From Caedibacter sp. 38-128 (GTDB lineage: Bacteria; Pseudomonadota; Alphaproteobacteria; Caedimonadales; Caedimonadaceae), in assembly GCA_001898705.1 (NCBI GenBank), contig MKUU01000063.1, positions 1-50,535 of the forward strand: a stretch of DNA of 50,535 nucleotides, written 5' to 3'. A program made the translations under genes and the position numbers. The notes below the pieces were generated by a model. It saw nothing but the letters and a program-made list of their open reading frames with translations, was not told the origin of the DNA and did no database searches. Position 1 is the first letter of the stretch. Every line of letters starts with the position of its first letter. Of this stretch, positions 1 to 8,123 are shown piece after piece.

Positions 1-1
1 T

Positions 2-823
2 TATGGAACCTCAACAGGTGGGTTGGCTGCAATTCTGTTAGCCCGTGGCCATACTGCAAACGAGGTTCTAGATCTTTATCTGAAAGAAGGTGAGGTTATT
101 TTTGGTCTTAAAGCATGGGATAAAGTTACAAATCCTGATGGATTTTTGGCAGCAAAGTATAATCCTGAAGGTCTTGAAAGTGTTATTAAGAAATATGCTG
201 GTGACGCAACACTTGCTGATGTTAAGGTTCCTGTTGCCGTAACTATTGTCACGAATGGAGAAGGAAAAACCAAACTGTTGAGCAGTGAAGATGAGGATAC
301 AAAAGATGTGACTGTACTTGAAGCAGGACGTGCAACAAGTGCTGCTCCTACGTATTTTCGAGCACAAAAGATAAAAACGAAAAAGAAAGAGTATACAGTT
401 GTTGATGGCGGTTTAGGGGCCAACAATCCTACATCTCGTGCCTATGAACATGCTAAGGATCAGTATAAAGCGCAAGGGAGAAAAGTAAAAATAAATATGC
501 TTTCCTTGGGAACCGGCCAAGAAGAATCTTTTATGATTCCTGAAGATACAGGAAAGGCAGGTATAGTAAGTCAACTTTCTGATATCTTTATGAAAACTCA
601 AATGCAAGAAGTTGAAAGAACAGTGAAAAAATTACATAAGGATGGCAAAATCAACAACTATGCGCGCATACAGTTCGGGTTAAAGCAAAAAGTTGATCTT
701 GGAGATTATAGTCTTGAAACATTGCAAAAACTTATGGTCGCAGCTTGGAACCGTGCAAATGAGAAAGAGATGTCAGATTTTGCAAAACTTCTAGTTAAGC
801 AAAGGGGAAACACGAAACGCTAA
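2..823 (+). CDS. patatin-like phospholipase, 5' end outside the window
   Basis: Lipid acyl hydrolase of the patatin family, which uses a Ser-Asp dyad. The reading frame is open from base 2, so the true start lies upstream. The first visible residues YGTSTGG carry the GXSXG nucleophile elbow, and VVDGGLGANNP carries the DGG motif with the catalytic Asp about 125 residues later. The oxyanion glycine loop that normally precedes GXSXG is not in the window. The C-terminal part is rich in Lys and Glu. Patatins in intracellular bacteria include secreted host-membrane-damaging enzymes, but the N-terminus that would show an export signal is missing, so the location is unknown. A hairpin terminator follows at about 913. 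The family call is firm; an effector role is inference. Confidence 0.9.
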   Translation, partial: YGTSTGGLAAILLARGHTANEVLDLYLKEGEVIFGLKAWDKVTNPDGFLAAKYNPEGLESVIKKYAGDATLADVKVPVAVTIVTNGEGKTKLLSSEDEDTKDVTVLEAGRATSAAPTYFRAQKIKTKKKEYTVVDGGLGANNPTSRAYEHAKDQYKAQGRKVKINMLSLGTGQEESFMIPEDTGKAGIVSQLSDIFMKTQMQEVERTVKKLHKDGKINNYARIQFGLKQKVDLGDYSLETLQKLMVAAWNRANEKEMSDFAKLLVKQRGNTKR

Positions 824-912
824 GATGTTAGTTTATAAGATAGCTTTGCTAATAGGAATAAGAAAATCTTTTAATTAAAAATTTTGGTAAGCTCTTTTGT
901 ACACAGAAAAAA

Positions 913-944
913 ATACCCTAAAGATTCTCTAGGGTATTTTTTTA
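913..944 (+). terminator. intrinsic terminator after the patatin gene
   Basis: An 8-bp perfect stem, ATACCCTA at 913-920 with TAGGGTAT at 930-937, encloses a 9-base loop and is followed by a T run. It lies 90 bases after the patatin stop codon and before tRNA-Arg, separating the two transcripts. Confidence 0.85.
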
Positions 945-1022
945 TCTAAATTTCCTTTACCTCTGCCTATTTCTCGATTAAATTGCCGGCAAGTGCTTTT
1001 ATAAAATTATCAGCATTCATAC

Positions 1023-1099
1023 GCGCCCTTAGCTCAGCTGGATAGAGCGTCGGCCTTCTAAGCCGCAGGTCGCAGGTTCGAATCCTGCAGGGCGCGCCA
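1023..1099 (+). tRNA. tRNA-Arg (anticodon TCT)
   Basis: A full cloverleaf can be drawn. The acceptor GCGCCCT (1023-1029) pairs with AGGGCGC (1089-1095), followed by G and an encoded CCA. The D-arm is GCTC..GAGC, the anticodon loop CTTCTAA reads TCT, and the T-arm contains GGTTCGAATCC. It decodes AGA/AGG. A T-rich stretch directly follows the CCA end. Confidence 0.96.
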
Positions 1100-1113
1100 T
1101 ATTTTCTTTTAAT

Positions 1114-1314
1114 TTAAGCAATGATATCAGGAAGTAATTGGCTTTTAAGTCTTAAGATTTGGTCTTTTAAGAGTAATTTTCGCTTTTTTAATCGTTGTAC
1201 TGCAATTTGATTAACAATACGTTCTTCCATCATTTTATCAATCATATGATCAAGTTCGCGATGTTCTTCGGTAACTTTTTCAAGTTGCATTTTAACAATT
1301 TCCATTGATTCCAT
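1114..1314 (-). CDS. YdcH/DUF465 family small protein
   Basis: A 66-residue protein that is almost entirely charged alpha-helix, with the DUF465 pattern: an N-terminal helix with EEHRELD, a turn, then a second helix RLKKRKLLLKDQILRLKSQL. This short antiparallel coiled coil is widespread in alphaproteobacteria and its function is unknown. The LKxRKLxLKDxI segment is the most recognisable part. It stands alone on the minus strand between tRNA-Arg and the phosphofructokinase gene. The length is typical for the family. Confidence 0.8.
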   Translation of the reverse strand: MESMEIVKMQLEKVTEEHRELDHMIDKMMEERIVNQIAVQRLKKRKLLLKDQILRLKSQLLPDIIA

Positions 1315-1456
1315 TGGCTTTAGTACTCGCGATTAATTAATTTATTGAGCATTGTACTACCCCATATTTATAAAAATTTTTTAAGTCATCTTGCGCATGT
1401 TATACCAAATGAGATAGGTTCTGAATAGTCTGTTCAACAGAAATAATTGGAAAACA

Positions 1457-2542
1457 ATGACAAAAAAAATTGGAATTTTAACAAGTGGTGGTGATTGTGC
1501 GGGGTTAAATGCTGTTTTAAGGGCAGTAACTGTACGAGCAACTGATGGGTATGGATGGCAGGTTTTTGGAATCAGCCATGGAACAATAGGTCTTTTAAAT
1601 CGTCCTTTAGAATACCGACCTTTGACGGTCGAGATGTTCGACGGTGGCGTTTTTCATCAAGGTGGGACTATTTTGGGAACAACGACTAAAGGTGATCCTT
1701 TTGCGTTTCCTATGCCAGATGGTTCTTTTAAAGATCGTTCCATGGAAGTTGTCGAAGGCTGCCGTATGCTAGGGCTGGATGCTCTCATTGGCATTGGCGG
1801 GGATGGAAGTCTAAAGATTATCCATGAGCTTTGTCGACGTGGAGATATTCCTTTTGTTGCTATTCCTAAAACGATCGATAATGATTTAGACTGTACAGAT
1901 CAATCGATCGGCTTTATGACAGCTGTGGACGTCGCAACAGAAGCGCTTGATCGTCTGCAACCGACAGCAGCAAGTCATGATCGTGTAATGGTTTTAGAAT
2001 TAATGGGACGAGATGCTGGCCATATTGCTTTAACGGCAGGTATTGCTGGAGGCGCCGATATTATCTTACTTCCTGAAATTCCTTATAAATTGATTCATGT
2101 GCAGAACAAGATAAATCAACTTTTGAAACGTGGACGTAACTTTGCTCTTGTTGTTGTTGCAGAAGCTGTTAAAACTGAAGAAGGTCAACCTGTTCAAATT
2201 AAAGATCTTTCGGGGCGTGCAAGGTACGGTGGAATAGGTCATTATTTGAGTGATCAAATTACGCGTCTAACAGGTGCAGAAACTCGTTTCATGGTTTTAG
2301 GACATGTTCAAAGAGGAGGGCAACCTGACGCGGCTGATCGTGTTTTAGCTTCAGCCTTTGGTGTAAAAGCCGTTGATTTAATTGCTGAGCAGAAGTTTGA
2401 TCGAATGGTTGCTTGGCAGAATCGAACTGTTGTTGATGTGCCTATTCTTGAAGCGATTGCTCAAAATAGAGCTGTTGATCCAAAGGGCGTCCTTGTTCAA
2501 ACGGCGAGAGGCCTAGGGATTTGTCTTGGGGATGAAAGTTAA
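1457..2542 (+). CDS. pfkA: 6-phosphofructokinase
   Basis: Phosphorylates fructose 6-phosphate to fructose 1,6-bisphosphate in glycolysis. Of 361 residues, the nucleotide-binding start TSGGDCAGLN is at 9-18, GGDGS at 114-118, the catalytic loop PKTIDND at 137-143 (Asp141 as base), and an MGRDAGHIA segment follows. The donor-site residues are mixed: Gly117 in GGDGS is the ATP-type residue, while Lys138 in PKTIDND is the pyrophosphate-type residue (ATP enzymes usually have Gly there). By family knowledge this is the mixed group whose Gly favours ATP, but the donor needs assay. It is followed by trcR after about 100 bases. The family call is very firm; donor specificity is uncertain. Confidence 0.95.
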   Translation: MTKKIGILTSGGDCAGLNAVLRAVTVRATDGYGWQVFGISHGTIGLLNRPLEYRPLTVEMFDGGVFHQGGTILGTTTKGDPFAFPMPDGSFKDRSMEVVEGCRMLGLDALIGIGGDGSLKIIHELCRRGDIPFVAIPKTIDNDLDCTDQSIGFMTAVDVATEALDRLQPTAASHDRVMVLELMGRDAGHIALTAGIAGGADIILLPEIPYKLIHVQNKINQLLKRGRNFALVVVAEAVKTEEGQPVQIKDLSGRARYGGIGHYLSDQITRLTGAETRFMVLGHVQRGGQPDAADRVLASAFGVKAVDLIAEQKFDRMVAWQNRTVVDVPILEAIAQNRAVDPKGVLVQTARGLGICLGDES

Positions 2543-2644
2543 TTAACGATTATATCCAGTGTAAGCTATTGCTTGTGAGATTATAAGAGAAAGATTATCA
2601 CCTAAATAATAAAAGTGATTGTCCTTCATAAGAAAGGAAAAAAA

Positions 2645-3184
2645 ATGGTTGTTCCATTAATGCCAAAGGCAACGGCACTTTGGCTTGTTGAAAATACGAC
2701 GTTAACATTTGAACAAATTGCGACATTTTGTGAATTGCACCTTCTTGAGGTACAAGCAATTGCTGATGGTGAAATTGGTGTGGGACTAGTGCCTTTTGAT
2801 CCGCTTGCCAATAACCAATTAACACCTCAAGAAATTAAGCGATGTGAAGAAGATTCTTCCAAGCATTTAATCCTTAAAGAGCATGAATCTGTCTTAGATA
2901 AAAATTTCAAGAAAGGACGTTATACTCCCGTTTCTTTGCGTAAGGATCGTCCTGATGGGATTGCATGGATTTTAAAGCACTATCCACAAATGAATGATGC
3001 TTTATTGTGTCGTCTCTTAGGAACAACTAAGGCGACTATTGAAGCAATTCGCAACAAAACACATAAAAAAGCATTAAATATTAAGCCAAGGCATCCTGTG
3101 ACTCTAGGCTTATGCACGCAAAAAGACCTTGATCAAGCTGTTGAAGAGGCTTTGAAAACGAATTCAGAGGATAACTTAATTTAA
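2645..3184 (+). CDS. trcR: TrcR/DUF1013 family cell-cycle transcriptional regulator
   Basis: DUF1013 proteins are restricted to alphaproteobacteria; the Caulobacter member TrcR is a transcriptional regulator. The N-terminal signature MPKATALWLVENTTLTFEQ and the following FCELHLLEVQAIADGE and FDPLANNQLTPQEI segments match this family. The C-terminal half has a helix-turn-helix-like stretch, NDALLCRLLGTTKATIEAI. The ATG at 2645 is preferred over an in-frame GTG at 2615 because AAAGGA at 2633-2638 is well spaced before it, giving 179 residues. It lies 100 bases after pfkA and about 40 before the aminotransferase gene. Confidence 0.85.
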   Translation: MVVPLMPKATALWLVENTTLTFEQIATFCELHLLEVQAIADGEIGVGLVPFDPLANNQLTPQEIKRCEEDSSKHLILKEHESVLDKNFKKGRYTPVSLRKDRPDGIAWILKHYPQMNDALLCRLLGTTKATIEAIRNKTHKKALNIKPRHPVTLGLCTQKDLDQAVEEALKTNSEDNLI

Positions 3185-3221
3185 GAAAAGATTCTTTTTC
3201 TAAAACTAAAAGCCTTACGTT

Positions 3222-4121
3222 ATGAGTCGTGTTGCATATGTAAATGGTAAGTTTATTCTTCTTAATAGAGCGCAAGTTTCTATTGAGGATCGTGGCTATC
3301 AATTTGCAGATGGAATTTATGAAGTTATCTCTTTAATAGAACGGCGTCTTATAAACTTAGAAGAGCATTTAAAGCGTCTTGAACAATCACTTTCTTTATT
3401 GCAGATTAGTCTGCCAGTTAAGAGAAAAACGCTTGTCTTTTTAATAAATCAGACAATCCAGCATAACAAAGTAACGAGCGGAATTGTTTATGTGCAAATT
3501 ACAAGGGGTGTGGCGCCAAGGTCACACATTTTTCCTGAGAATATAAAAAGCTCTCTCATTATTTCAGTTAAGCCTTATAATTACATGAACAATGTTGATG
3601 GACTTACAGGAGAAAAAGCGATTACATTTCCTGATCAACGTTGGGCGCGACCAAACATTAAATCAATTGCTCTTTTACCAAACATTTTGGCTAAGCAACA
3701 AGCTTTTAAAGGGGGAGCTTTTGAGGCTATTTTAGTTAATGAAAAAGGTTTAGTGACAGAAGGTTCGCATTCTAATGTTTTTATAGTGGGAAAAGAAGGG
3801 GTTCTTAAAACGCCTCCGGCAACTCATTCTATTCTTGATGGTATTACACGTCAGACTATTTTAAAATTATGTCATGAAGATCACATCCCGATTCAGGAGA
3901 CTTCATTTTCTGAGGCATCACTTTTTAATGCAGAAGAAGTTTTTTTGACTGGTACAACTACCTTAGTGAAGCCCATTACCCAAATTAATGATGAGATGAT
4001 TGGGAAGGGGGAAGTGGGTTATCTGACGAAAAGGATAGCTAGACTCTATCGTGATTATTGTTTTAGGGAAAAAGTTGAAAAAAAGTCTGAACAATATAAG
4101 TATAAATCATTAGCTGCATAG
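3222..4121 (+). CDS. dat: D-amino-acid aminotransferase (PLP class IV)
   Basis: A fold-type IV PLP aminotransferase, probably interconverting D-alanine and D-glutamate for peptidoglycan. Of 299 residues, the N-terminal segment VNGKFI..VSIEDRGYQFADGIYEV is diagnostic. Lys147 in NIKSIALLPN is the expected Schiff-base lysine, and Glu180 in VTEGSHSNVF the expected PLP-pyridine partner. RGVAPRSH resembles the carboxylate-binding region of D-amino-acid transaminases rather than branched-chain ones. Substrate preference within class IV cannot be proven from sequence alone. The length is slightly above the usual 280-285, with a short charged tail. It follows trcR closely and precedes the longest empty gap of the left half. 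Confidence 0.85.
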   Translation: MSRVAYVNGKFILLNRAQVSIEDRGYQFADGIYEVISLIERRLINLEEHLKRLEQSLSLLQISLPVKRKTLVFLINQTIQHNKVTSGIVYVQITRGVAPRSHIFPENIKSSLIISVKPYNYMNNVDGLTGEKAITFPDQRWARPNIKSIALLPNILAKQQAFKGGAFEAILVNEKGLVTEGSHSNVFIVGKEGVLKTPPATHSILDGITRQTILKLCHEDHIPIQETSFSEASLFNAEEVFLTGTTTLVKPITQINDEMIGKGEVGYLTKRIARLYRDYCFREKVEKKSEQYKYKSLAA

Positions 4122-4758
4122 TGGAACTTTATTTGAAGAAAATCAGGCTAAATTAAGCTTGTAATTTAGGGCATAACCCTGCACGCAATGAAATTTAAAT
4201 AATTAAATCTTAATAAGTGTTCAAATGCAACTAAATGAAGCAAAAGCCTCTTGTGAGAAAATTTATAATTAAAATCATCTAAAAAAGGTTAAGAACACTA
4301 GTAGGGAGCTAGCATTAATTAAAGTTTTATTTTCATAAGGGTAGAATCTTTCAGTACTTGAAAACAAAATGACATATGTTTACGAAAAGAAGTTGACTTT
4401 TTAAAATAGAATAATTATTTTTCATCCATTGATGGTTATATGATCTAAGAAGAATTAAGCTTTGGTTAAGATAAAGCATTAAGTTTACTGGAACATTATA
4501 AACCAATGGAGGATGTATTCCTTATGAGTGTAGAATAGAAAATTAAAGTATATGTTCAATATTTGTTGTAAGTACATTTTTGTGTATGCTTTAAGTTTTA
4601 ATACATGAGAGAAAAGAAACATTCACCATTTAGAAATTGTGGATAATAAGGCGTTATTGAGGCCTTCTGTAAAAAAGCCCCTTATAAAATAAAAAAATCA
4701 TAAGCACTAATTAATATTTAAAAGGAGGCAAACGTCTAGAGTAACATGGGGTTAACAT
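4122..4758. other. 637-base AT-rich intergenic region upstream of hfq
   Basis: No reading frame of convincing length or recognisable RNA is visible. A possible promoter (TTGACT at 4393, 17-base spacing, TATTTT at 4416) and a small AAGGC/GCCTT hairpin near 4648-4666 can be drawn, but both are expected by chance in such AT-rich DNA. A strong Shine-Dalgarno AAAGGAGG at 4721-4728 is oddly far (30 bases) from the hfq ATG; it is closer to an ATG at 4745 that opens an eight-codon frame overlapping the hfq start. Confidence 0.4.
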
Positions 4759-5010
4759 ATGATTTCGGATAAGGTAAGTAATTTGCAAGATACATTTTTG
4801 AATCACTTGCGTAAGAATAAGAATCCTGTAACTTTGTTTCTTGTAAACGGTGTAAAGTTACAAGGTATTATCACATGGTTTGATAATTTTTCAGTATTGT
4901 TAAGAAGAGATGCACATTCACAACTTGTTTATAAGCATGCAATATCAACGATAATGCCTACAAACCCAGTGCAGTTGTTTGATGCAGAAAATGTAGATAA
5001 CGAAAGTTAA
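4759..5010 (+). CDS. hfq: RNA chaperone Hfq
   Basis: An Sm-like hexameric RNA-binding protein that mediates small-RNA regulation. Its 83 residues include the Sm1 region ([22 protein letters not shown]) with the conserved Gln-Asp near the N-terminus, and the Sm2 motif YKHAIST (KHAI, with the proximal-face His). The C-terminal tail is short, as usual in alphaproteobacteria. The next gene, hflX, begins 3 bases after the stop; hfq-hflX adjacency is widely conserved. The start is set by homology because the best Shine-Dalgarno lies unusually far upstream. Confidence 0.97.
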   Translation: MISDKVSNLQDTFLNHLRKNKNPVTLFLVNGVKLQGIITWFDNFSVLLRRDAHSQLVYKHAISTIMPTNPVQLFDAENVDNES

Positions 5011-5013
5011 TGT

Positions 5014-6372
5014 TTGGTTCTTTCTGTGGCAGCTAAGGAAACTTCTGAGTTCATAAAAAAATCACAAAGAACAGTTCTATTATATCCCAATTTTAAAAAT
5101 AATATTGGTGCTAATAGAGATTCTAATCTTAGATTAGCAGAAGCTAAAGGGCTTGCCAGAGCGATTGACCTAAATGTTGTTTATGCTGAAGTTGTAAATG
5201 TGCGAGAGCCAAAGCCTTCCACTTTGCTTGGAGAGGGGGTGGTTAGCACCTTTGCGGAAATTATCTCATCACATCAAACTGAGCTTGTGATTATTGATTC
5301 AAGCTTAAGTCCTGTTCAGCAGCGTAATCTTGAAAAAGCGTGGAAAACGAAAGTTATTGATCGAACAGGACTTATTTTAGAAATATTTGGAGAAAGAGCA
5401 CAAACAGCTGAAGGCCGTTTACAAGTTGAGCTTGCAGCGCTTATGTACCAAAAAAGTCGCCTTGTACGAAGTTGGACCCACTTGGAAAGACAACGAGGAG
5501 GGCTAGGTTTTATTGGTGGTCCAGGCGAAACTCAGCTAGAGGTAGATCGACGTCTTATTAGCGAGCGAATTGCAAAGATTAAAAAGGAATTGGCGCAAGT
5601 TGTTCGTACTCGCGAATTGCATCGTAAGGCAAGAAAACGTGTTCCATATCCGATTATTGCGCTTGTAGGTTATACCAATGCTGGTAAATCGACATTATTC
5701 AATTTTTTGACAAATGCAAATGTGTTTGCTGAAAATTTATTATTTGCAACTTTAGATCCAACGATGAGGCAGGTAAGCTTACCTTCTGGGCGGGAAATCA
5801 TTCTCTCTGATACAGTTGGGTTTATTTCTGAGCTTCCAACACAATTAATAGCAGCTTTTCGAGCAACCTTAGAAGAAGTACTTGAAGCTGATGTGATTAT
5901 ACATGTGAGGGATATCACGCATCCAGAAACTGAGCACCAAAAGGAAGATGTCCTCACTATTTTGAACCAACTTGGGATAGAAGTTGATCATAACCCTAAT
6001 TTAATTGAAGTTTTAAATAAAGTTGATCTACTTCCTCCAGAAAACTTTTTGAAAACTCAAATGCAAGATGTTTCACAAAAAGTCTTAGTCTCTGCTTTAA
6101 CAGGAGAAGGAATTAATAAGCTTCTCAAGCTTATTGAGTTCAAGCTATCTGCTTCTCTGGAAACCTTTACTTTTGATATTGAAAGCTCCAATGGAGCAGC
6201 TCTTGCTTGGCTTTATCAGCATGGTGAAGTTTTAGAAAGGCAAGATCAGGATGAAAAGATACACCTTAAAGTTAGACTTACGCCTGCTAACTGGTCTAAG
6301 TACGAGAAGGAATACTTAAAAGGTAAAAATTTTTTTAATTTTAAGGATATTACTTCGTTAAAAGGACTTTAA
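5014..6372 (+). CDS. hflX: ribosome-associated GTPase HflX
   Basis: A GTPase that binds the 50S subunit and helps rescue or split ribosomes. Of 452 residues, the N-terminal HflX domain has the glycine-rich RGGLGFIGGPGETQLE linker, followed by the G domain: GYTNAGKST (G1, about residue 219), DPTMR (G2), DTVGF (G3) and NKVD (G4). No ATG precedes the frame; TTG at 5014, just after the hfq stop, is the longest start, and GTG at 5026 is an alternative. It is co-transcribed with hfq. The IS element begins 2 bases after the stop codon, so any native terminator has been displaced. Confidence 0.95.
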   Translation: MVLSVAAKETSEFIKKSQRTVLLYPNFKNNIGANRDSNLRLAEAKGLARAIDLNVVYAEVVNVREPKPSTLLGEGVVSTFAEIISSHQTELVIIDSSLSPVQQRNLEKAWKTKVIDRTGLILEIFGERAQTAEGRLQVELAALMYQKSRLVRSWTHLERQRGGLGFIGGPGETQLEVDRRLISERIAKIKKELAQVVRTRELHRKARKRVPYPIIALVGYTNAGKSTLFNFLTNANVFAENLLFATLDPTMRQVSLPSGREIILSDTVGFISELPTQLIAAFRATLEEVLEADVIIHVRDITHPETEHQKEDVLTILNQLGIEVDHNPNLIEVLNKVDLLPPENFLKTQMQDVSQKVLVSALTGEGINKLLKLIEFKLSASLETFTFDIESSNGAALAWLYQHGEVLERQDQDEKIHLKVRLTPANWSKYEKEYLKGKNFFNFKDITSLKGL

Positions 6373-6433
6373 TAGAGCTCTTGCATAACCTAAAAAGGAG
6401 CATACAAAGCAGGATTGAATAAAAAGTTGAGAG

Positions 6434-6952
6434 CTAAAGTCTAATGTAGCCTTTGATTTGATAGTTCTTCGCACGCCTAAATATTCCTGTCATGTTATTA
6501 ACATTACCTTCAGCTGTAATACAGTGCTTATCTTTGTTTTCTAGCACAATGCCCATGTGATCAAGCTCTGAGTCAGATACAAGCCTATCATACAAAATCA
6601 GATCTCCAGGTTCTGGCTCATACAATATATCTTTAAACTTGCCCTCATTTATACTCCACTCAAACCACATCCCCACAAGGCCAAAAGTACCTCTCCTATT
6701 CTGAAATGGCTTTATATCAAGATCGTATCCAGCTTTTACAGCCAAATAATAAACAAAAGCAGCACACCAATCAGCTCCAAAGGTGGGATCTAAGAACCTT
6801 GGATTGCTTTTCCCTAGCTCTTTTCTGAAGGGGGCTAAAAATTTTTCAATCTCATGCCCCGCTTTATTTATGTCACCTTTAAGATTTAATAAGCCTTCTT
6901 CTTTAGCAAATTGAGCGAGTTTCTTTTTTCTAAGGTCAGCCAGTGCCACCAT
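6434..6952 (-). CDS. CHAP-domain amidase/peptidase
   Basis: A CHAP (NlpC/P60 superfamily) cysteine hydrolase; such enzymes usually cut peptide or amide bonds of peptidoglycan. Of 172 residues, Cys63 in DWCAAFV is the nucleophile, His132 in DHMGIVLE the base, and Glu148/Asn150 in TAEGN complete the site. The EPGDLILYD strand before the His is typical. There is no signal peptide, which resembles phage endolysins or toxins released by another route. An in-frame stop lies just upstream, so the ATG is the natural start. It reads opposite to the adjacent transposase and sits within the IS ends, suggesting capture or insertion. The cellular role is unknown. Confidence 0.8.
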   Translation of the reverse strand: MVALADLRKKKLAQFAKEEGLLNLKGDINKAGHEIEKFLAPFRKELGKSNPRFLDPTFGADWCAAFVYYLAVKAGYDLDIKPFQNRRGTFGLVGMWFEWSINEGKFKDILYEPEPGDLILYDRLVSDSELDHMGIVLENKDKHCITAEGNVNNMTGIFRRAKNYQIKGYIRL

Positions 6953-7082
6953 TGAATAGCCTAATTATGAAAGATATTAAAAATCTGGAAAATGCCAGAA
7001 TGAGTTAGCTTCTATAGATTATATAATGCTTACATAATTAAGAATAGGAGAAAAAGATTAACTAAATCATGAGGAAGGTTTA

Positions 7083-7909
7083 ATGGGGAAATATACCCAA
7101 GTTAAAGAATCAAGCTCTGAAGATTTGCGCCGCTTAACAGGTATGAAAAGAACTACATTTAACAGAATGACTAAAATTTTAACTAAGGCGGAAGCAATAA
7201 AGAGAGCACAAGGAGGTAAGCCTAATAAACTTCTGATAGAAGACCGCTTACTGATGACCATCGAATACTGGAGAGAATACCGCTCTTATTTCTATATAGC
7301 CCAATTTATGGGATTTCAGAAAGCACTTGTTACCGCAATATCAAATGAATCGAAGATACCCTTATTAAACATAAAGACTTTGCTTTACCTGGCCGCAAAG
7401 AGATTCGTAAAAGTGACAAAAATGGCAAGATTATTTTAATTGATACAAGGGAAACACCTATCGAACGTCCCAAAAAAGACAGAAATATTTCTATTCTAGA
7501 AAGAAAAATAGACACACACTAAAAAGCCAGCTTATGGTAATAAACATTCAGAGAGAGTTATTTGTACTACTTTTTGCAATGGCAAGCACCATGACTTTCG
7601 ATTATTTAAAGAAACCAAAACACATATCCATCCTGAAACATATATTTAAGCTGATACAAGATACCAGGGGCTTCAGAAGCTTCATGCAAAACAAGCTTGC
7701 CAAAGAAAAGAGATAGAAAAAATTCACTGACAAAAGAGGACAAGAAAAACAATAGAAAGCTTGCAAGTGAAAGAGCCCTAAATGAAAATGTCATCGGAGT
7801 TCTTAAGCATTTTAAAATCATGCCGATCGCTATAAGAAATAGACGTAGGCGATTCTCCTTGTGCTTCAATCTGATAGCGGGAATATATAACTTTGAGCTA
7901 AATATCTAA
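7083..7909 (+). pseudogene. IS5-family transposase, frameshifted
   Basis: Pieces of one DDE transposase can be read across three frames. The first frame (from ATG 7083, with AGGAAGG before it) has the HTH_Tnp_4-like region, then GGKPNKLLIEDRLLMTIEYWR. A shift near 7310 leads to YGISESTCYRNIK, an in-frame TGA near 7352 where family members have Trp, then IEDTLIKHKDFALPG and the catalytic DTRETPIERPKK. A second shift near 7490 gives RHTLKSQ; a third near 7695 gives PLTKEDKK-like residues, then NRRRRFSLCFNLIAGIYNFEL at the C-terminus. At least three shifts and one nonsense change show long inactivity. Confidence 0.88.
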
Positions 7910-7927
7910 GAAGTTATGCAAGAGGCC

Positions 7928-8123
7928 TAATAATGAAAGTTGCTTGCGGAAGGATGATAGTTGCTGAAACGGTAGAGATGCGCGTACCTACAATTATGTT
8001 AATATTTTAGTTCTCTCTAATCATTTATCAAGCCTAAAGAAATACTAAATTCTTTGTTTCGAAACCTATCAATTAAGGAAGCACAGAAGCAATAACAATT
8101 CTTTCAAAGGTTGAAGAAGAAAA
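7928..8123 (+). pseudogene. possible decayed 3' remnant of rsmI-like gene
   Basis: Between the IS right end and the minus-strand lipoprotein gene, bases 8030-8090 translate as PKEILNSLFRNLSIKEAQ, and a shifted frame continues AITILSKVEEEN to a stop at about 8124. This resembles the C-terminal LSVKDAA..V..TGL stretch of the 16S rRNA 2'-O-methyltransferase RsmI. No upstream domain is visible. The resemblance is short and could be chance. Confidence 0.25.

Larger units (their letters stand above)
6375..7927 (+). mobile_element. IS5-type element with matching inverted ends and an internal CHAP gene
   Basis: The left end at 6375 (GAGCTCTTGCATAACCT) and the reverse complement of the right end at 7911-7927 (GGCCTCTTGCATAACTT) match at 14 of 17 positions. 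Both are flanked by TA (6373-6374 and 7928-7929), as expected for a TA target duplication in IS5-type elements. The right repeat starts 3 bases after the transposase stop, a normal layout. The element is 1553 bp, well above the usual size of such elements, because a CHAP hydrolase gene lies between the left repeat and the transposase. The transposase is broken, so the copy is not autonomous. Exact ends are inferred. Confidence 0.65.
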
